A stretch of DNA of 64,000 nt. It comes from Branchiostoma belcheri. Lineage: Eukaryota; Chordata; Leptocardii; Amphioxiformes; Branchiostomatidae. Both the position numbers and the translations under genes were made by a program. This document shows, piece after piece, positions 30,034 to 42,400 of this stretch; position 1 is the stretch's first letter, and every line of letters begins with the position of its first letter. The stretch lies in assembly GCF_001625305.1 (NCBI RefSeq), contig NW_017803910.1:2583754-2647753 (forward strand), read 5' to 3'. The notes under the pieces are model-generated. The model searched no databases, was not told the DNA's origin, and saw nothing but the letters and a program-made list of their open reading frames with translations.

Positions 30034-32758
30034 GTGAGATTTCATGATGTAGTAGTAGTAGTATCAGGTCTTTGATTATACTGCTGCCTTGGTCCCTGGC
30101 ACAGGGGTGGGCAGTAGTTAGTCTTCACAGATACAAGCAGCTCTGTTCAGTGGGTCCACACCAGCAAGGCTGCACTCTCTAATGTCCTTCCTGACACACT
30201 CCATACAGGTCTTCCTTGTGATTATTGCACAATCTGAGAAACAGATTTTCTTCACGTCTGGCAGGTACAATGTAGCATCGGCCACTTGCTTTGACTTCCA
30301 GCATCTGGGAGAATATCAGCCAAAGGATCATCTGCCAGAGCAACCCATCACAATACCTTTTTTACTTTTTCTGCTTCTATGGTGTACTAAATGTACTCCT
30401 TAGTAGTCCTTGTCAATCAATGATGACTGTCAGTGTGGGGGGTATGACCTCATGTGGCTTCAGAGTCCAAAATTTGAGGGGTACTTGGTTGTATACTACT
30501 GTACTAGTAGGCAAAACCCCCGTGGGGCATAATAAAAATCTTTGGGATTCCAGGTCTTGTCCTAGTGTGATTGTCGATGTTCACCTTGGGGAGGGGGCTA
30601 GCAGAGTCTCTTTGCTTCGAATCCCTGCTACTCTTGTCAGACTCTACAGAGGTTTAGGTTGCTTCAATCCCTATTTAGGGGACCATAAAATAAGGGCAGA
30701 CAAATTAACATAATGTCATGGGAGACACCTGAGAGAATAGGGATTTTCAGTTATATCCACCTGTCACCAGATGTTTCATCTAATGTTTCAATACAAATAT
30801 TTTTAAGTAGGGATAAAGGATTAAAATTGTCCACTCTGTCTCCCTGCCTTTTCCCTCTCAGACAGATGTTTAGGTTCTTTCCACCCTTTTTAGGAGGCCA
30901 TAAGAATGAGGTCAGAGAAATGCTAGTCTAAGAGTGTTAAAGGATGACATAGTTGTGGAAGGTTCCAGATTAAAATGTCTCCTTTGACTAATTCGAAATT
31001 ATACTTTCCCTAATTACATGTTGACACAAATTGTGAAGTTGGTATGGGGTCCTTGTGAAATGAAAGAGAATGTTGTCATACATATGTAATTGCTATCAAA
31101 ACGAACTGTCAAAAAGGGGCCGCATGCGTCCTATTTTTGGCAAAGCAAGCTTAGAATTTTTTCACCATCCTGCGTGACAGGTTTGGGTTGTCTAGAGTTG
31201 CTCTCCATAACAGCAAATTCGTGTGGCCTTATGATGATGCAACCAGGAAAAGTTTTGTGGGTGGCACTTCATTTTTGTAGCAATGATTGCATTGCCATGC
31301 ATGTTTTTCTGTGTGTCACAGGGCTGTGTCCGCATACACTCATACACAAATTCCTCCCACCCCTAATGCCGCATTATATACCCAAAAGATGATGCCCTTT
31401 GATGCTAAAAATATTTCCATGATGAGTATACCAGACCTACCCTGATAGATCTTGCCAGGGGGTCCATCTGAGTCAACAGATGTGCTCCAAAAAAGGAGTT
31501 AGGTTATTAATAGAGACATTCTTTTAAAGCAGAGCCTGTCCATTCTGGTGACTAGCATGTACATGTAGGACTTGCAGTAGGGATTCTGTTCACACATTGG
31601 TACCAACGAGTTCTCAACACCACTTGATTTTTTGTCGGTAGGAGTTTTTCTGTCAAAGGACCTCATGTAAGTTTGTGTTGGGTGTATATTGATGTTTGAG
31701 ATGAGAGCTACTGTATGGTAAAGCTTGCTGGATGGATGTCTTGTTCTAAGGAATGTTGGTTTCCTTGTCGTCCATTGCTATTTTGGCTTTGCTTGTCACA
31801 TTTCTGGATTGAAATCTTTCTTGCTTCTGTACACAAATGTTCCCTTTGGATAAAGGTAATCTACATTTGTTCTTAGACCTAGATATCATGCAGAGAGCTT
31901 TGATGGTGTTTTTATTGTTTCATAACTTGATTCTGATGGAAGAGCATGTCAGTTTTGTCCATTAGTCTCCGTCAGACATGTTTTTGTTGTTCAGTGTCTT
32001 CGGTAGCTACGCATGCTGTTGACTGTATTTGAAGGATCCATTAGAATTGCGTTAAGCCTGTCGTTATGTACTGAGAGCTACGTTGTAGGCATGTTAATAT
32101 GGAGTAGTTGTGATTTATTTCTCGCAGTTGTTACTTGTGTAAGCTATAGGGTGCCATGTGCCTACTGCGTTATGGCTTTGGCAAGAAACCGGCCCCTTGA
32201 TTCTATTATTACATACAGGTCATTAGAGTTAAAAGTAGCACGTATCATCGCTTGCACTGGAATGAAGGGCCCGTTAGTGCATCTGTTATTGCAATATGTG
32301 AATAAAATTTTGATAGATGTAATTGGTTGCGGTCATCATTGCTTAAGTAGTTTGATCCAACGTATTTATAGTATCATGTGGCAATACATAGCGCTACTTG
32401 TTACTTTATAAAGCATCATGCTTCACCTCAATTTAAAAGAAGAATAATATTTCACCCTGAATCATGACTGTGTTGCTAATCGAGTGTATTGAGTCATCTG
32501 ACAAGATAGAAAAGGGAAAGCTGCTGTATGGTTTTTACATGCACATGTAGCTGCTCTCTCCACCCATACAATCATGTACATTAGCAAAGTTCCTTCAAAC
32601 TGTTTTACTCTTTTCTACAAATTTATCTGTTCTGTTCTCTCTTATGTCCTACCTTATTTCTTGTTCTTAATTCTTTCTGTAACATTGTTTTCTCTTGCAT
32701 TTCTGTTCTCTTTTTTCTTTGACTCTTTCCTTCTGTCCCTCTTCCTTTCTCTCCGTAG
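30034..32758 (+). other. Intron 51, 2.7 kb
   Basis: Apart from the LINE scrap, the intron has scattered short open frames (for example 30291-30713, 32013-32411) without nebulin cores or domain signatures, and a pyrimidine-rich approach to the next acceptor (32590-32757). This and the next intron isolate the giant exon. Confidence 0.55.
30090..30310 (-). mobile_element. LINE open reading frame 3' end fragment (antisense, intronic)
   Basis: Reading the minus strand, a frame ending in a stop near 30118 gives MECVRKDIRECSLAGVDP and LNRAA. The pattern C.RKD....G....D..NR is typical of the tail of non-LTR retrotransposon polymerase proteins. Upstream similarity fades and no catalytic part is present. 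Confidence 0.35.
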
Positions 32759-32863
32759 AACGAATATCAGAAGGGTTACAAGGCTTTGGCAGGAAAGTTC
32801 CATTACACCTCGGATAATCCTGAGCACAACCGGATAAGGAGCGTCAGTAAGATACAGAGCCAG
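32759..32863 (+). CDS. NEB: Nebulin exon 52, super-repeat 9 repeat 5
   Basis: 35 codons, NEYQKGYKALAGKFHYTSDN start, PEHNRIRSV core, ending IQSQ before gtactg. No two-repeat exon follows, so super-repeat 9 stops at five repeats before the giant exon. Confidence 0.92.
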
Positions 32864-33436
32864 GTACTGTACAAAACAACTCTTCCGTTCAAACCTACTA
32901 AGTGCTTGTTGGAGTGTGGGTTTCACTGGGTGCTCTAATCGTGCACAGAAGTGGTCACCAGGTCCTGCAATGGAGAGATAAAACTCAGAGGATGAGCCTG
33001 CAATTAAGGAGATCACATGCACTTTCCCAGCATATCTCTTTACTCTTCTGAATCACAATCTCTCCTTGTTCATTTAGATATCTCCTTTTCTACACATTGG
33101 TAACTCCTTACTTTTTGTTTGATCTATTCTTTTCCATGTCATTCTCTAAGTGGTTATCAACTAATTGTTTGCACTTAATGTGATATTGCTGCACAGTGTT
33201 TATGGTGGACACTGTTTTAAGAATAAGACAGAATACAAAAAAAATTTTACGGTGCAGATAATCACTTAGAAAAGGACATAGTCATACCTGGTTTCTTTTA
33301 CATTCATTTTCTTGAAGACCAGCTGACTTTTCTTCAGCAAAATGGCTACTGTTCTTTTCTCATAGACAATTGTGAATTTTTCAAGGCAATAATTCTGGCC
33401 CATGCCAATTCCAGGTCTGTCTACCCTCATTAAGCA
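32864..33436 (+). other. Intron 52 before the giant exon
   Basis: 573 bases, AT-rich. It ends with two candidate acceptors, ccag at 33414 and cag at 33436. Only the second gives an open phase-0 frame into the giant exon. I see no promoter signature here, though an internal start in the giant exon would need one. Confidence 0.5.
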
Positions 33437-36400
33437 GGGGTTGAGGAAAGCCTTGCGCAGTCCACTTTAACGGGTCCATCAGACCCAGTACCTGAGCGCC
33501 TCAGGGTTCGCATAGTGTCCAGCGTAGGCTTTCCTAAAATGGATAACCATCCTAAATTCCATAGTCAGGAATCTGTGCCTTACGAAAATGGCATGATGTG
33601 GGGTGCCAGGGTGCTTACTACTGGCTGCTCACGGCTTGCCCTCCTTAACCGTAATAATAACAACAACATCAATGACAGCAGTGATGATGAGAATGATGGT
33701 AACGGTAACGTCCAACCTGGTGAACATGAAAACCCTGCTGCAAACAGCCCAGAACAAAACCCTGGTCAGGACGAAACTGAATCTGATAATGCAGATCAGG
33801 CAGAAGGTAGCGGTGCCTTTGGCACTGACGGTGGTCAAGATCAAGGCCAAGAAGAGGACAGTCCTCCACCAGAAGAAGAACCACCTCAAGAAAGTCCATC
33901 TATTGAGGTAACTCCTCCTGATGACGTCTTTGAAGAAGATCAACCAAAGGAAGAAGGAGGAGGACCCATCATTGAAGAGGCGCCAAGCCCTACCGTTGAG
34001 GACGTTGAGATAGAAGAAGCAATGGAAGCAGCAGAGGGTCCCTCAGAGCAGTTCACCGAGCTGCCTTTGTCTTCAGACGCTCCTTTAGAACCAATGCGGA
34101 GCCCTGTTGTTGAGGAGCCTGAAGAGGAAGAGCCTGCAGAGTATGAGGAGGCGGAGGATGCTCTCGTCGACTTTGATCTCCCCAGTCCACCCCCTGAAAA
34201 GGCTACTCCGGAGGTAAGACCAGTTTCTCCTAGGGTCACATCTCCTGTTGAAGAAGATATTCCTCCAGAGAGGCCTCCTTCTCCAGCTGCGGAAGCTTTT
34301 ATGGAGGAAGACATCTCTGTAGAACCAGCCTTCCCCAGCCCTGCAGAGGCTCCAGCACGGCAGGATGTTCCAACACCACCCTATATGGAACAGGCTTCCA
34401 GCCCTGCTGTACCGGAAGCTCTGACAGAGGCTGTGGAGCCTGAAGTTCCAGAAACACCCATGGAAGCAGAGTTCCCCAGCCCACCTGCCTACGAAACCTT
34501 AACGGAAGAAGTTCTGCGGGACGTTCCTGTCCATGTCGAGAAACCGAGTCAGCCGACGGTCTCAGTGTTTACCAACCCAGATGAGCTTGATGACGAAGGT
34601 GGGTACCCTCAGCCATTGTTGGGAAATCCTGGCCACAAGGCTGGCAATCCTCATCCTCACAACCCCGGCACTCCTCCGCCTATCGAGGAGAAACCCACCA
34701 GTCCCCAGCCGGGGCAGGTATCAGGAGGAAGGCTGGTGAAGACTGGGTCGTACAGCTCGTACCAGTACGAGGAAAGCGTCCGTGAAGTCAGGTCTTCAAC
34801 AAGGCAAACCATCAGGGAGGTTGTGACCTCCGACGGCAGGGTGGTTTCAAAGCAGGAGTCTGAGGAGACATCCCACGCCGAAGCATCTCAGGCCAGGGCG
34901 AAATCCGAAACCACCCGGTCGGACGGCACGAAGACCGTCACGACAAAGAGAGAGGCAGAGGAATCCATGCAGGCCTTGGAGATGCAGAAGAAGGCAAAGA
35001 CCACATCAGGTGGGGTGACAAAGGTTGAACCCACACAGGGCATGCGAGCAATGGAAATGGAAAAGAAAGCCAAGGCTTCAACCACCATACAACAAGCGCT
35101 TGGTGAAGCAATGGAGGTGGAGCCCCCTCCCCCTATCCCTCCTTTACCAGTAGAGGTCGGCAGAGTGACCATAAAACAAGAACCTGGAACTCTGAGGGGC
35201 ATCTCTCTTAAAGGTGTGTCCAAGTCTCGTGGTGGAGTGAAGCACACCATCAAAGCCACTTCTGCCCTTAGTGAGGAAAGATCTACTCAAGTTACTACGT
35301 CGGCAATGAGTGAACAAAGATCTAGTCATGTTACTACTTCTTCACAGAGTCAACAAAGAGCTAGTCAATATTCTACTTCTGCCATGAGCGAAGAGAGAGC
35401 TAGCCATGTTACTAGTGTCCGAGCTGCAAAAGCCGTGCACACAGGTGTCACCAAGAAGGTGGAGAGCCATCCCAAAATCGTTGTGGCACGCCGGACCGAA
35501 ACAGTGAAAATTCAGCTCCCAATGGGGGCCAGGGAAAGAGTTCTTCGGATTAAGATCCGTTTCGGCAGGAAGAACAAACCAAACCGACTTACAGCATACG
35601 CCTGGCAGCAACTTCGTTGGCCAGGGATAACGGAAGTCAAAACACAGGAGGATGTGAGTGAAGACACTAGATATGTCTACATCCTTCTTAAACAAATATC
35701 TGATGATCGTACATCTAAGGAGTCATGCCTCAGGATCGAAGTGCCCCCGCTGATAGAGCAAAGTATCATGAAGATATCCGCGGAAACATCGCGCATGTTG
35801 GTGCAACAACAGAAGGTCATCTACAAAGCTCATGAGAGAAAGTATGGTGGTCACAAGTACAAGTTCACTGTACAACAGGCGGTGCCTCCTGAGCTGGATG
35901 AAACCCCCACTCTCAGTGCTCGGGATGCAAAAACAAGGTTTGAAATGGAAAGAGCAGAAGAGCTAAGGCAGCGCAGGCACGTGACCCGCCACGAAGTGGG
36001 ACAAATGAAGGAAATGTTTGAGCGGGGTGCCAGCGATGCTGAGGATTTTGAAAGGGAACCAACTCAAATTACACGCTACGAAGTTGGTTCAAAGAAGGAA
36101 ATGTTCGAAAGGAGAGCCAGCGATGCCGAGGATTTCGAACGACAACCGGCTCAAATTACACGCTACGAAGTCGGTTCCAAGAGGGAAATGTTTGAGCGGG
36201 GAGCCAGTGACGCCGAGGACTTCGAACGAGAACCAGCTCAAGTTACACGCTACGAGGTTGGTTCGAAGAGGGAGGCCTTCGAGAGAGGAGTGAGTGAGGT
36301 TAAGATGGCAGAGAGGGAAGAGATTCATGTGGCTCGGCAGGACATTGGCCAGAAGAAGCAGCTCTTTGAGAAAGTTGCCGAAGGCCACTGGGCTAGTCGG

Positions 36401-39400
36401 TACATGGACTCCGATGAAGGTGGAGAAGCACCGGAGAGACCGCCTCCTCCAAGGTTCGATGTCGGTCAGAAGAAGGAGATGTTTGAAAAAGGTGGGCAGT
36501 CTTGGAGAAGGACCGACTCTGAAACTGAGGAGTCTCTCCAGATGATAACTCAGCAAGATGTGGTGAGAAAGAGAGAGCTCTTCGAAAGGGGAAGGAGTGG
36601 GAGTGAAGAAGAAGCTCCTGAGAGGCCTCCACCTCCAAGACAGGACGTTGGCCAGAAGGCTGAGCTGTTCGAAAAAGTTGCCGTTGGGCAGTTTGTCAGA
36701 GAAGAAGGGGAAGAGAGAGAGCGCGTCATTCCCATCAGGCCACCTCCTCCCTCCCCTGACATGATCCAGAAACGTGAGATGTTCCAGAAGTTCTCTGAAG
36801 GGCGCTGGAGCAGCTCTGAGGCGGAAGAGAGGGAAGAAATACAGATCGCAGCCGGCGTCACCTCCAAGAAAGAACTGTTTGAAAAGGCTGCGGAGGAACT
36901 ACGATCAAAGAAACTGCCTCCTCCAAGCCCTAGACGAACTCGTCGAAGGATCCGCTCGGACAGTTTCAGGCGGTCGATATCATCAGACGAGGAAGGAACT
37001 CCGGAGAGGCCACCCCCTCCCCGCCCGCCACCTCCTGCCCCGGCACCGCCCACCCCCTCTCCTCCTGCATCTCCGGTGACCACAGCCCCACCGTCTCGCC
37101 CCCCACCGCCTCCCGAAGGTGAGGAAGGTGAAGACTGGATCGCTTCAGTCTCGAAATGTGTGGAGATGTACGAACGGGAGGTGCAGATCAGAGGAGAGAG
37201 GATGAAGCTGAAGACCATCCGGAGGGATCCGACCCCCGTGCGTCGTCCGGTCCGGTCCTGGCCTCCAACGCCTCCGAGCTCACCGGCAGAACCGATATCC
37301 CCCGTACGCAGGACCCGGAGGTCCCCCTCCCCTGGACCGGCAGTACCAGACCGTCCACGGGGCAGGGAGCCACCTCCCGTCGCCCGCCGGTTCAGAGACC
37401 GCAGCCCGGCAGTCCACAGGGAACACTCCTCAGAAAGGAGGCTGACAAGCCTGGCCCAGAACATTCTCTCTCAGGAGGGTTTCGAGGAATACAGGGCAGT
37501 TCCGCAAGACACCTACCAAGTCGTGGTCGACCCCTTCTTGCAAAAGGCGCAGGAGGTGACCAAGCTGCTCAGCCGGGCTGAATACGAGAAGGAAGCCAAA
37601 GAGCGGATGTGGCACTACCACGGCCTTCTGCCTGATGACCCGGAGGCAAAGCGCCGTGCAGAGCTTGCCAGGATGCAGAGTGACTTCCGCTACAGGGATT
37701 ACCCCAGGTACCTGGAAGCAAAACCAGGCATGGTGGCTGTTGTGGATCGGTGGATGATCGGGCAGAAGAAGCAAACTCATGAGCAGAGCACAGTGGAGTA
37801 TCCACGTGACCACCCGAAAGACATGACATGGAGGTTGAAGTACCAAAGCACGCCAGACGACACCGTGACAAAGCGAGCCCAGGAAGTCACCCACATCAGT
37901 AGCGAACTGGAATATCAGAAAAGGGCTAAACAGACAAAGGACAGGTACACTGCCATTACTGATGAGCTGCAGCTCGAGACACAGAAAGATGCTGCCAGGA
38001 TGCAGAGCTCCGTTTCCTATGTCAAAGATCACCCATTGGCAATGGAGAAACGACATGCATACACTTCAGTAGAGGAAGACCCTAGCTCCAGGCATGCCAA
38101 AGATGCCTACAAAATGTCCAGTCAACTCGAGTACGAGAAACGGTACAAGCAGGAAGTGCTGGGCCACATCGGGTACGTAGAGCTTGACACCCCCGAACAG
38201 GAACGCATACGTCGAATGAAAACTCTTCAGTCCCAACTGGAATACCAGAAAGACTACCCGATGGACTTTGAGAGAAGGAAGGACTACCAGACGGTAACTG
38301 ACGACCCGAGCACAGTCCGTGCTAAGGAAGCTACTCACCTTGCCAGCAAGGTTGAGTATGAGTCCAGGTACCATAAAGAGAAAGACATCTACAAAACAGT
38401 CGCTGACACCCCAGAGGCAGTCAGAGTCAAGGATGTGGGCAAGATGCAGAGTGAGATCGAATATCAAAAGCCAGACAAAGTGAGGAGACAGTACTATCAG
38501 ACTGTCACTGATGCCAAGGACAGCCAGAGGCTGAAGGAGGTGGGACACCTGCAAAGCCAGATTGAGTACCAAAAAGACCACCCCATGGGCTTTGAGGGGA
38601 GAAGAGACTACCAAGCAGTGCCTGATGATCCAGAGACTCTGCGTGTGAAAGATGTGACCAAATTATCAAGCGGAGTCGAGTACATACGAAAGGACAAGCC
38701 CAGACGAGAGGTGTATCAAACTGTCACAGATGACCCTGAGGCAAAGAGGATGAAAGAGGTGGGCAAGCTGCACAGCCAGCTTGAGTACCAGAAGGACCAT
38801 CCTATGACATTTGAGGGAAGGCTTGACTACACCGCGGTCTCTGACGACCCCGAAACACTCCGTGTCAAAGACGTGACAAAAATGGCCAGTGGATATGAAT
38901 ACCAAAGAAAAGACAAACCACGCAGGGAGGTTTATCAAACTGTGACAGATGATGTGGAGGCTAAGAGAATGAAGGAAGTTGGGCATCTGCAAAGCCAGAT
39001 AGAGTACCAGAGAGATCATCCTATGACTCTTGAAGGAAGGCTGGACTATACAGCTGTAGCTGATGATCCCGAAACTCGCCGTGTCAAAGATGTAACAATG
39101 ATGGCAAGCGAGGTTGAATATGAACGGAAGGACAAGCCTAGGAGAGAAGTCTACCAAACAGTCACTGATGACATGGAGTCAAAGAGAATGAAGGAAGTTG
39201 GGAAACTGCACAGCCAAATTGAGTATCAGAAGGACCATCCTATGACTCTGGAGGGCCGTCTTGACTACACAGCTGTTGCAGATGATCCGGAAACTCGCCG
39301 TATCAAGGATGTAACAATCATGGCCAGTGGGGTTGAGTATGAAAGGAAAGATAAACCAAGGAGAGAGATTTACCAAACCGTGACAGACGATGTGGAGTCA

Positions 39401-42400
39401 AAGAGAATGAAGGAAGTTGGCAAACTTCACAGCCAGATTGAGTACCAGAAAGACCACCCCATGACACTTGAGGGCCGTCTTGACTACACTGCCATCGCTG
39501 ACGATCCAGAAACACGCAGAGTTAAAGACGTGACAATGATGGCGAGTGAAATCGAATACGAGAGAAAAGACAAGCCACGCAGGGAGATCTACCAAACAGT
39601 GACAGATGACATGGAATCTAAGAGAATGAAAGAAGTCGGGCATCTGCAAAGCCAGATCGAATACCAGAGAGATCATCCTATGACTCTTGAAGGCAGGCTG
39701 GACTATACAGCTGTAGCTGATGATCCTGAGACGCTTCGTGTCAAGGATGTGACAATCATGGCCAGTGGGGTTGAGTATGAAAGGAAAGATAAACCAAGGA
39801 GAGAAATTTACCAAACCGTGACAGACGATGTGGAGTCAAAGAGAATGAAGGAAGTTGGAAAACTTCACAGCCAGATTGAGTACCAGAAAGACCACCCCAT
39901 GACACTTGAGGGTCGTCTTGACTACACTGCAATTGCTGACGATCCAGAAACACGCAGAGTTAAAGACGTTACAATGATGGCCAGTGAGATAGAATATGAG
40001 AGAAAAGACAAGCCAAGGAGAGAAATTTACCAAACGGTAACTGATGACGTGGAATCTAAACGGATGAAGGAAGTTGGGAAACTTCACAGCCAAATTGAGT
40101 ACCAGAAGGACCATCCTATGACTCTTGAAGGAAGACTGGACTACACGGCTGTCGCAGACGATCCAGAAACTCTACGTGTTAAAGATGTCACCAAGCTGTC
40201 TAGCGGCATTGAATACCAGAAGAAGGACAAGCCAAGAAGAGAGATCTATCAGTCCGTCACAGATGATGTTGCCACAGTACAGGCAAAGGATAGCCAAAGG
40301 CTGCAAAGCCAGTTGGAATATGAGAGGCTTTATCGTGAAAAGAAGGGTACTGGCATTTTCACTATGATTGCTGATGACAAAAATCTCCAGCACGTCAAAG
40401 ATGTGTCGAAGTTGGGAAGTCAGCAGGGGTACACCAAGGACTTCCCCATGGAGCTGGAGAAACGTGGTGGGTACACCTCAGTGGAAGCTGATCCCACAAC
40501 GGAAAGAGCGAAAGAAGTCTATCAGTTCCAGAGTGATGTCGAATACCAGCGCTCCTTCCGCCAGAGAAGAGGCAGTTTCACAGCCATCACAGATGATGCT
40601 GCCACGAAGCATGCTCAGGAGTCTGGTAAGGTTTCGAACGAGCTAGAATACACCAAGAAGTTTCGACAACGTCGCGGCAGCTTTACCGCAGTCGTGGACA
40701 CTCCTGAAGCACAGCGTGTTAAGGAGGTGAACAGGTATCAGAGTGAGCTCGAGTACAAGAAGAGAGCTCTGCAACGACGTGGTAGTTTCACCGCTGTTGT
40801 TGATGACCCTGTTACTGAGAGAGTGAAAGACTCCACTAGACTGGCCAGTGATACCATTTACAAGAAGGCAGCTGCTGAAAGGAAACAGGCATACACCATT
40901 GCCCTTGATGATCCCAACACTGAGAGAGTTAAGAATGTTTCAAAGATGGTGAGTGATTATGAGTACCAGCGAATGTACAGAGAGAAGAGAGGAACTGGCA
41001 TCTTCACTTCCATTGTGGATGATCCATTCACAAGGCATGCCCGAGAAACGGCAGAATACCTAAGTTCACACGTGTACAAGAAGGACTTCCCTGAAAACAT
41101 GGAGCGTAGGTCTGGTTACACAACTGTTGTGGACGCCTCCGGGCTCAAGCATGCCAAGGAGGCATCCGAGATCCAGAGCTTGATCAAGTACTACGAAAAA
41201 GACAAAGAAGGGAAGTCACAGTACACGCTGGTGACTGACGACCCAGAGAGTATGAGGATGAAAGACGTTGGCAAAATGCAAAGCAGGATTGAATATGAGA
41301 AGGACTATGAGGCATCGAAGGATAAGTACACCATGGTGGGAGACGATCCACAGACAAGGAGAGTACAGGAGATGACCAAGTTGCAGAGTCAATACGAATA
41401 CCAGCGTACGTTCCTCGAGGAGCGAGGCCTGGGCTGGTACACGGCGTGGCTGGATTATGATAAGGAGATGGAAAGGCAGCTTGGGATGAAGCACATGTAC
41501 AGCCACATCCACTACAAGAAGGACTTCCCTGAGCAGATGACAGGCAGGGAAGGGTATCAGATGGTTGCAGACGATGTCCAGACTGTTCATGCAGGGGAGA
41601 TGTCCAAAATGCAGAGCCGGGTAGAGTATGAGAAAGACTACCATGAAAAGAAGGGATTATACACCACGACAACTGATGAGATGAGAGCTACACATGCCAA
41701 GGAAGTTGGTAAATTAGCCAGCTCAGTGGAGTATCCTGTTGACCATCCGATGGAATGGGAAAGGAGGAGAAGGTACACTGCTGTCGCTGACGATCCCAAT
41801 ACTAAGAGGGTCAAGGAGACAACAAAGTACCAGAGTCCGTACGAATATGAAAGGGAACATCGCAGGAAAAAGGGGCAGTACACAATGGTGGCAGATGACC
41901 GAGAACAAGTCAGGGTTGTGGAGATGAACAAGCTTCACAGTCTGGTGCAGTATCATGAGCAGTTTGAGAAGGATAAGGGCCAGTTTACCACCGTGCTGTT
42001 TGATCCAGAAACCAAGAGAGTGGTTGAGCTATCCAAACTCCAGAGCATGAATCACTATCAGCTTGAGTTCGAGAAGAACAAGGGCAACTACATCACAGTC
42101 CTGTTTGACCCAGAGTCTCAGCGATACAAAGAAGTGGGCAAGTTGGCAAGTGATGTGGAGTACCAGAAAGAATTCAAGGACCTACGAGGCAAGTACACTG
42201 CCACCGCAGACACTGTTGCAACCAAACACGCAACCGAGGCTGGCAAGCTGCAGAGTCAGCTGGAATACCAGAAGGATTTCCCACAACAGATGACAGAAAG
42301 AGCGGGCTACACCCCAGTCACCGACAAGGAGACCATCCGTGTCGTCGAGATGTCCCAGCTCCACAACCTCATCAAGTATCGCGAGCAATTCGAGAAAGAC

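Noticed and set aside
33415-33436. Acceptor at 33414 for the giant exon
   Set aside because: A phase-0 join there reads into a stop within ten codons. The acceptor at 33436 stays open.
36550-37464. 304-residue open frame on the minus strand
   Set aside because: It is the reverse shadow of the Pro/Arg-rich coding stretch, low in complexity, with no domain. Other long minus frames between 37 and 48 kb are shadows of the repeats.
33539-37480. Titin-like identity of the acidic and proline-rich region
   Set aside because: No Ig or Fn3 domains anywhere in the window, and nebulin repeats follow in the same open frame.
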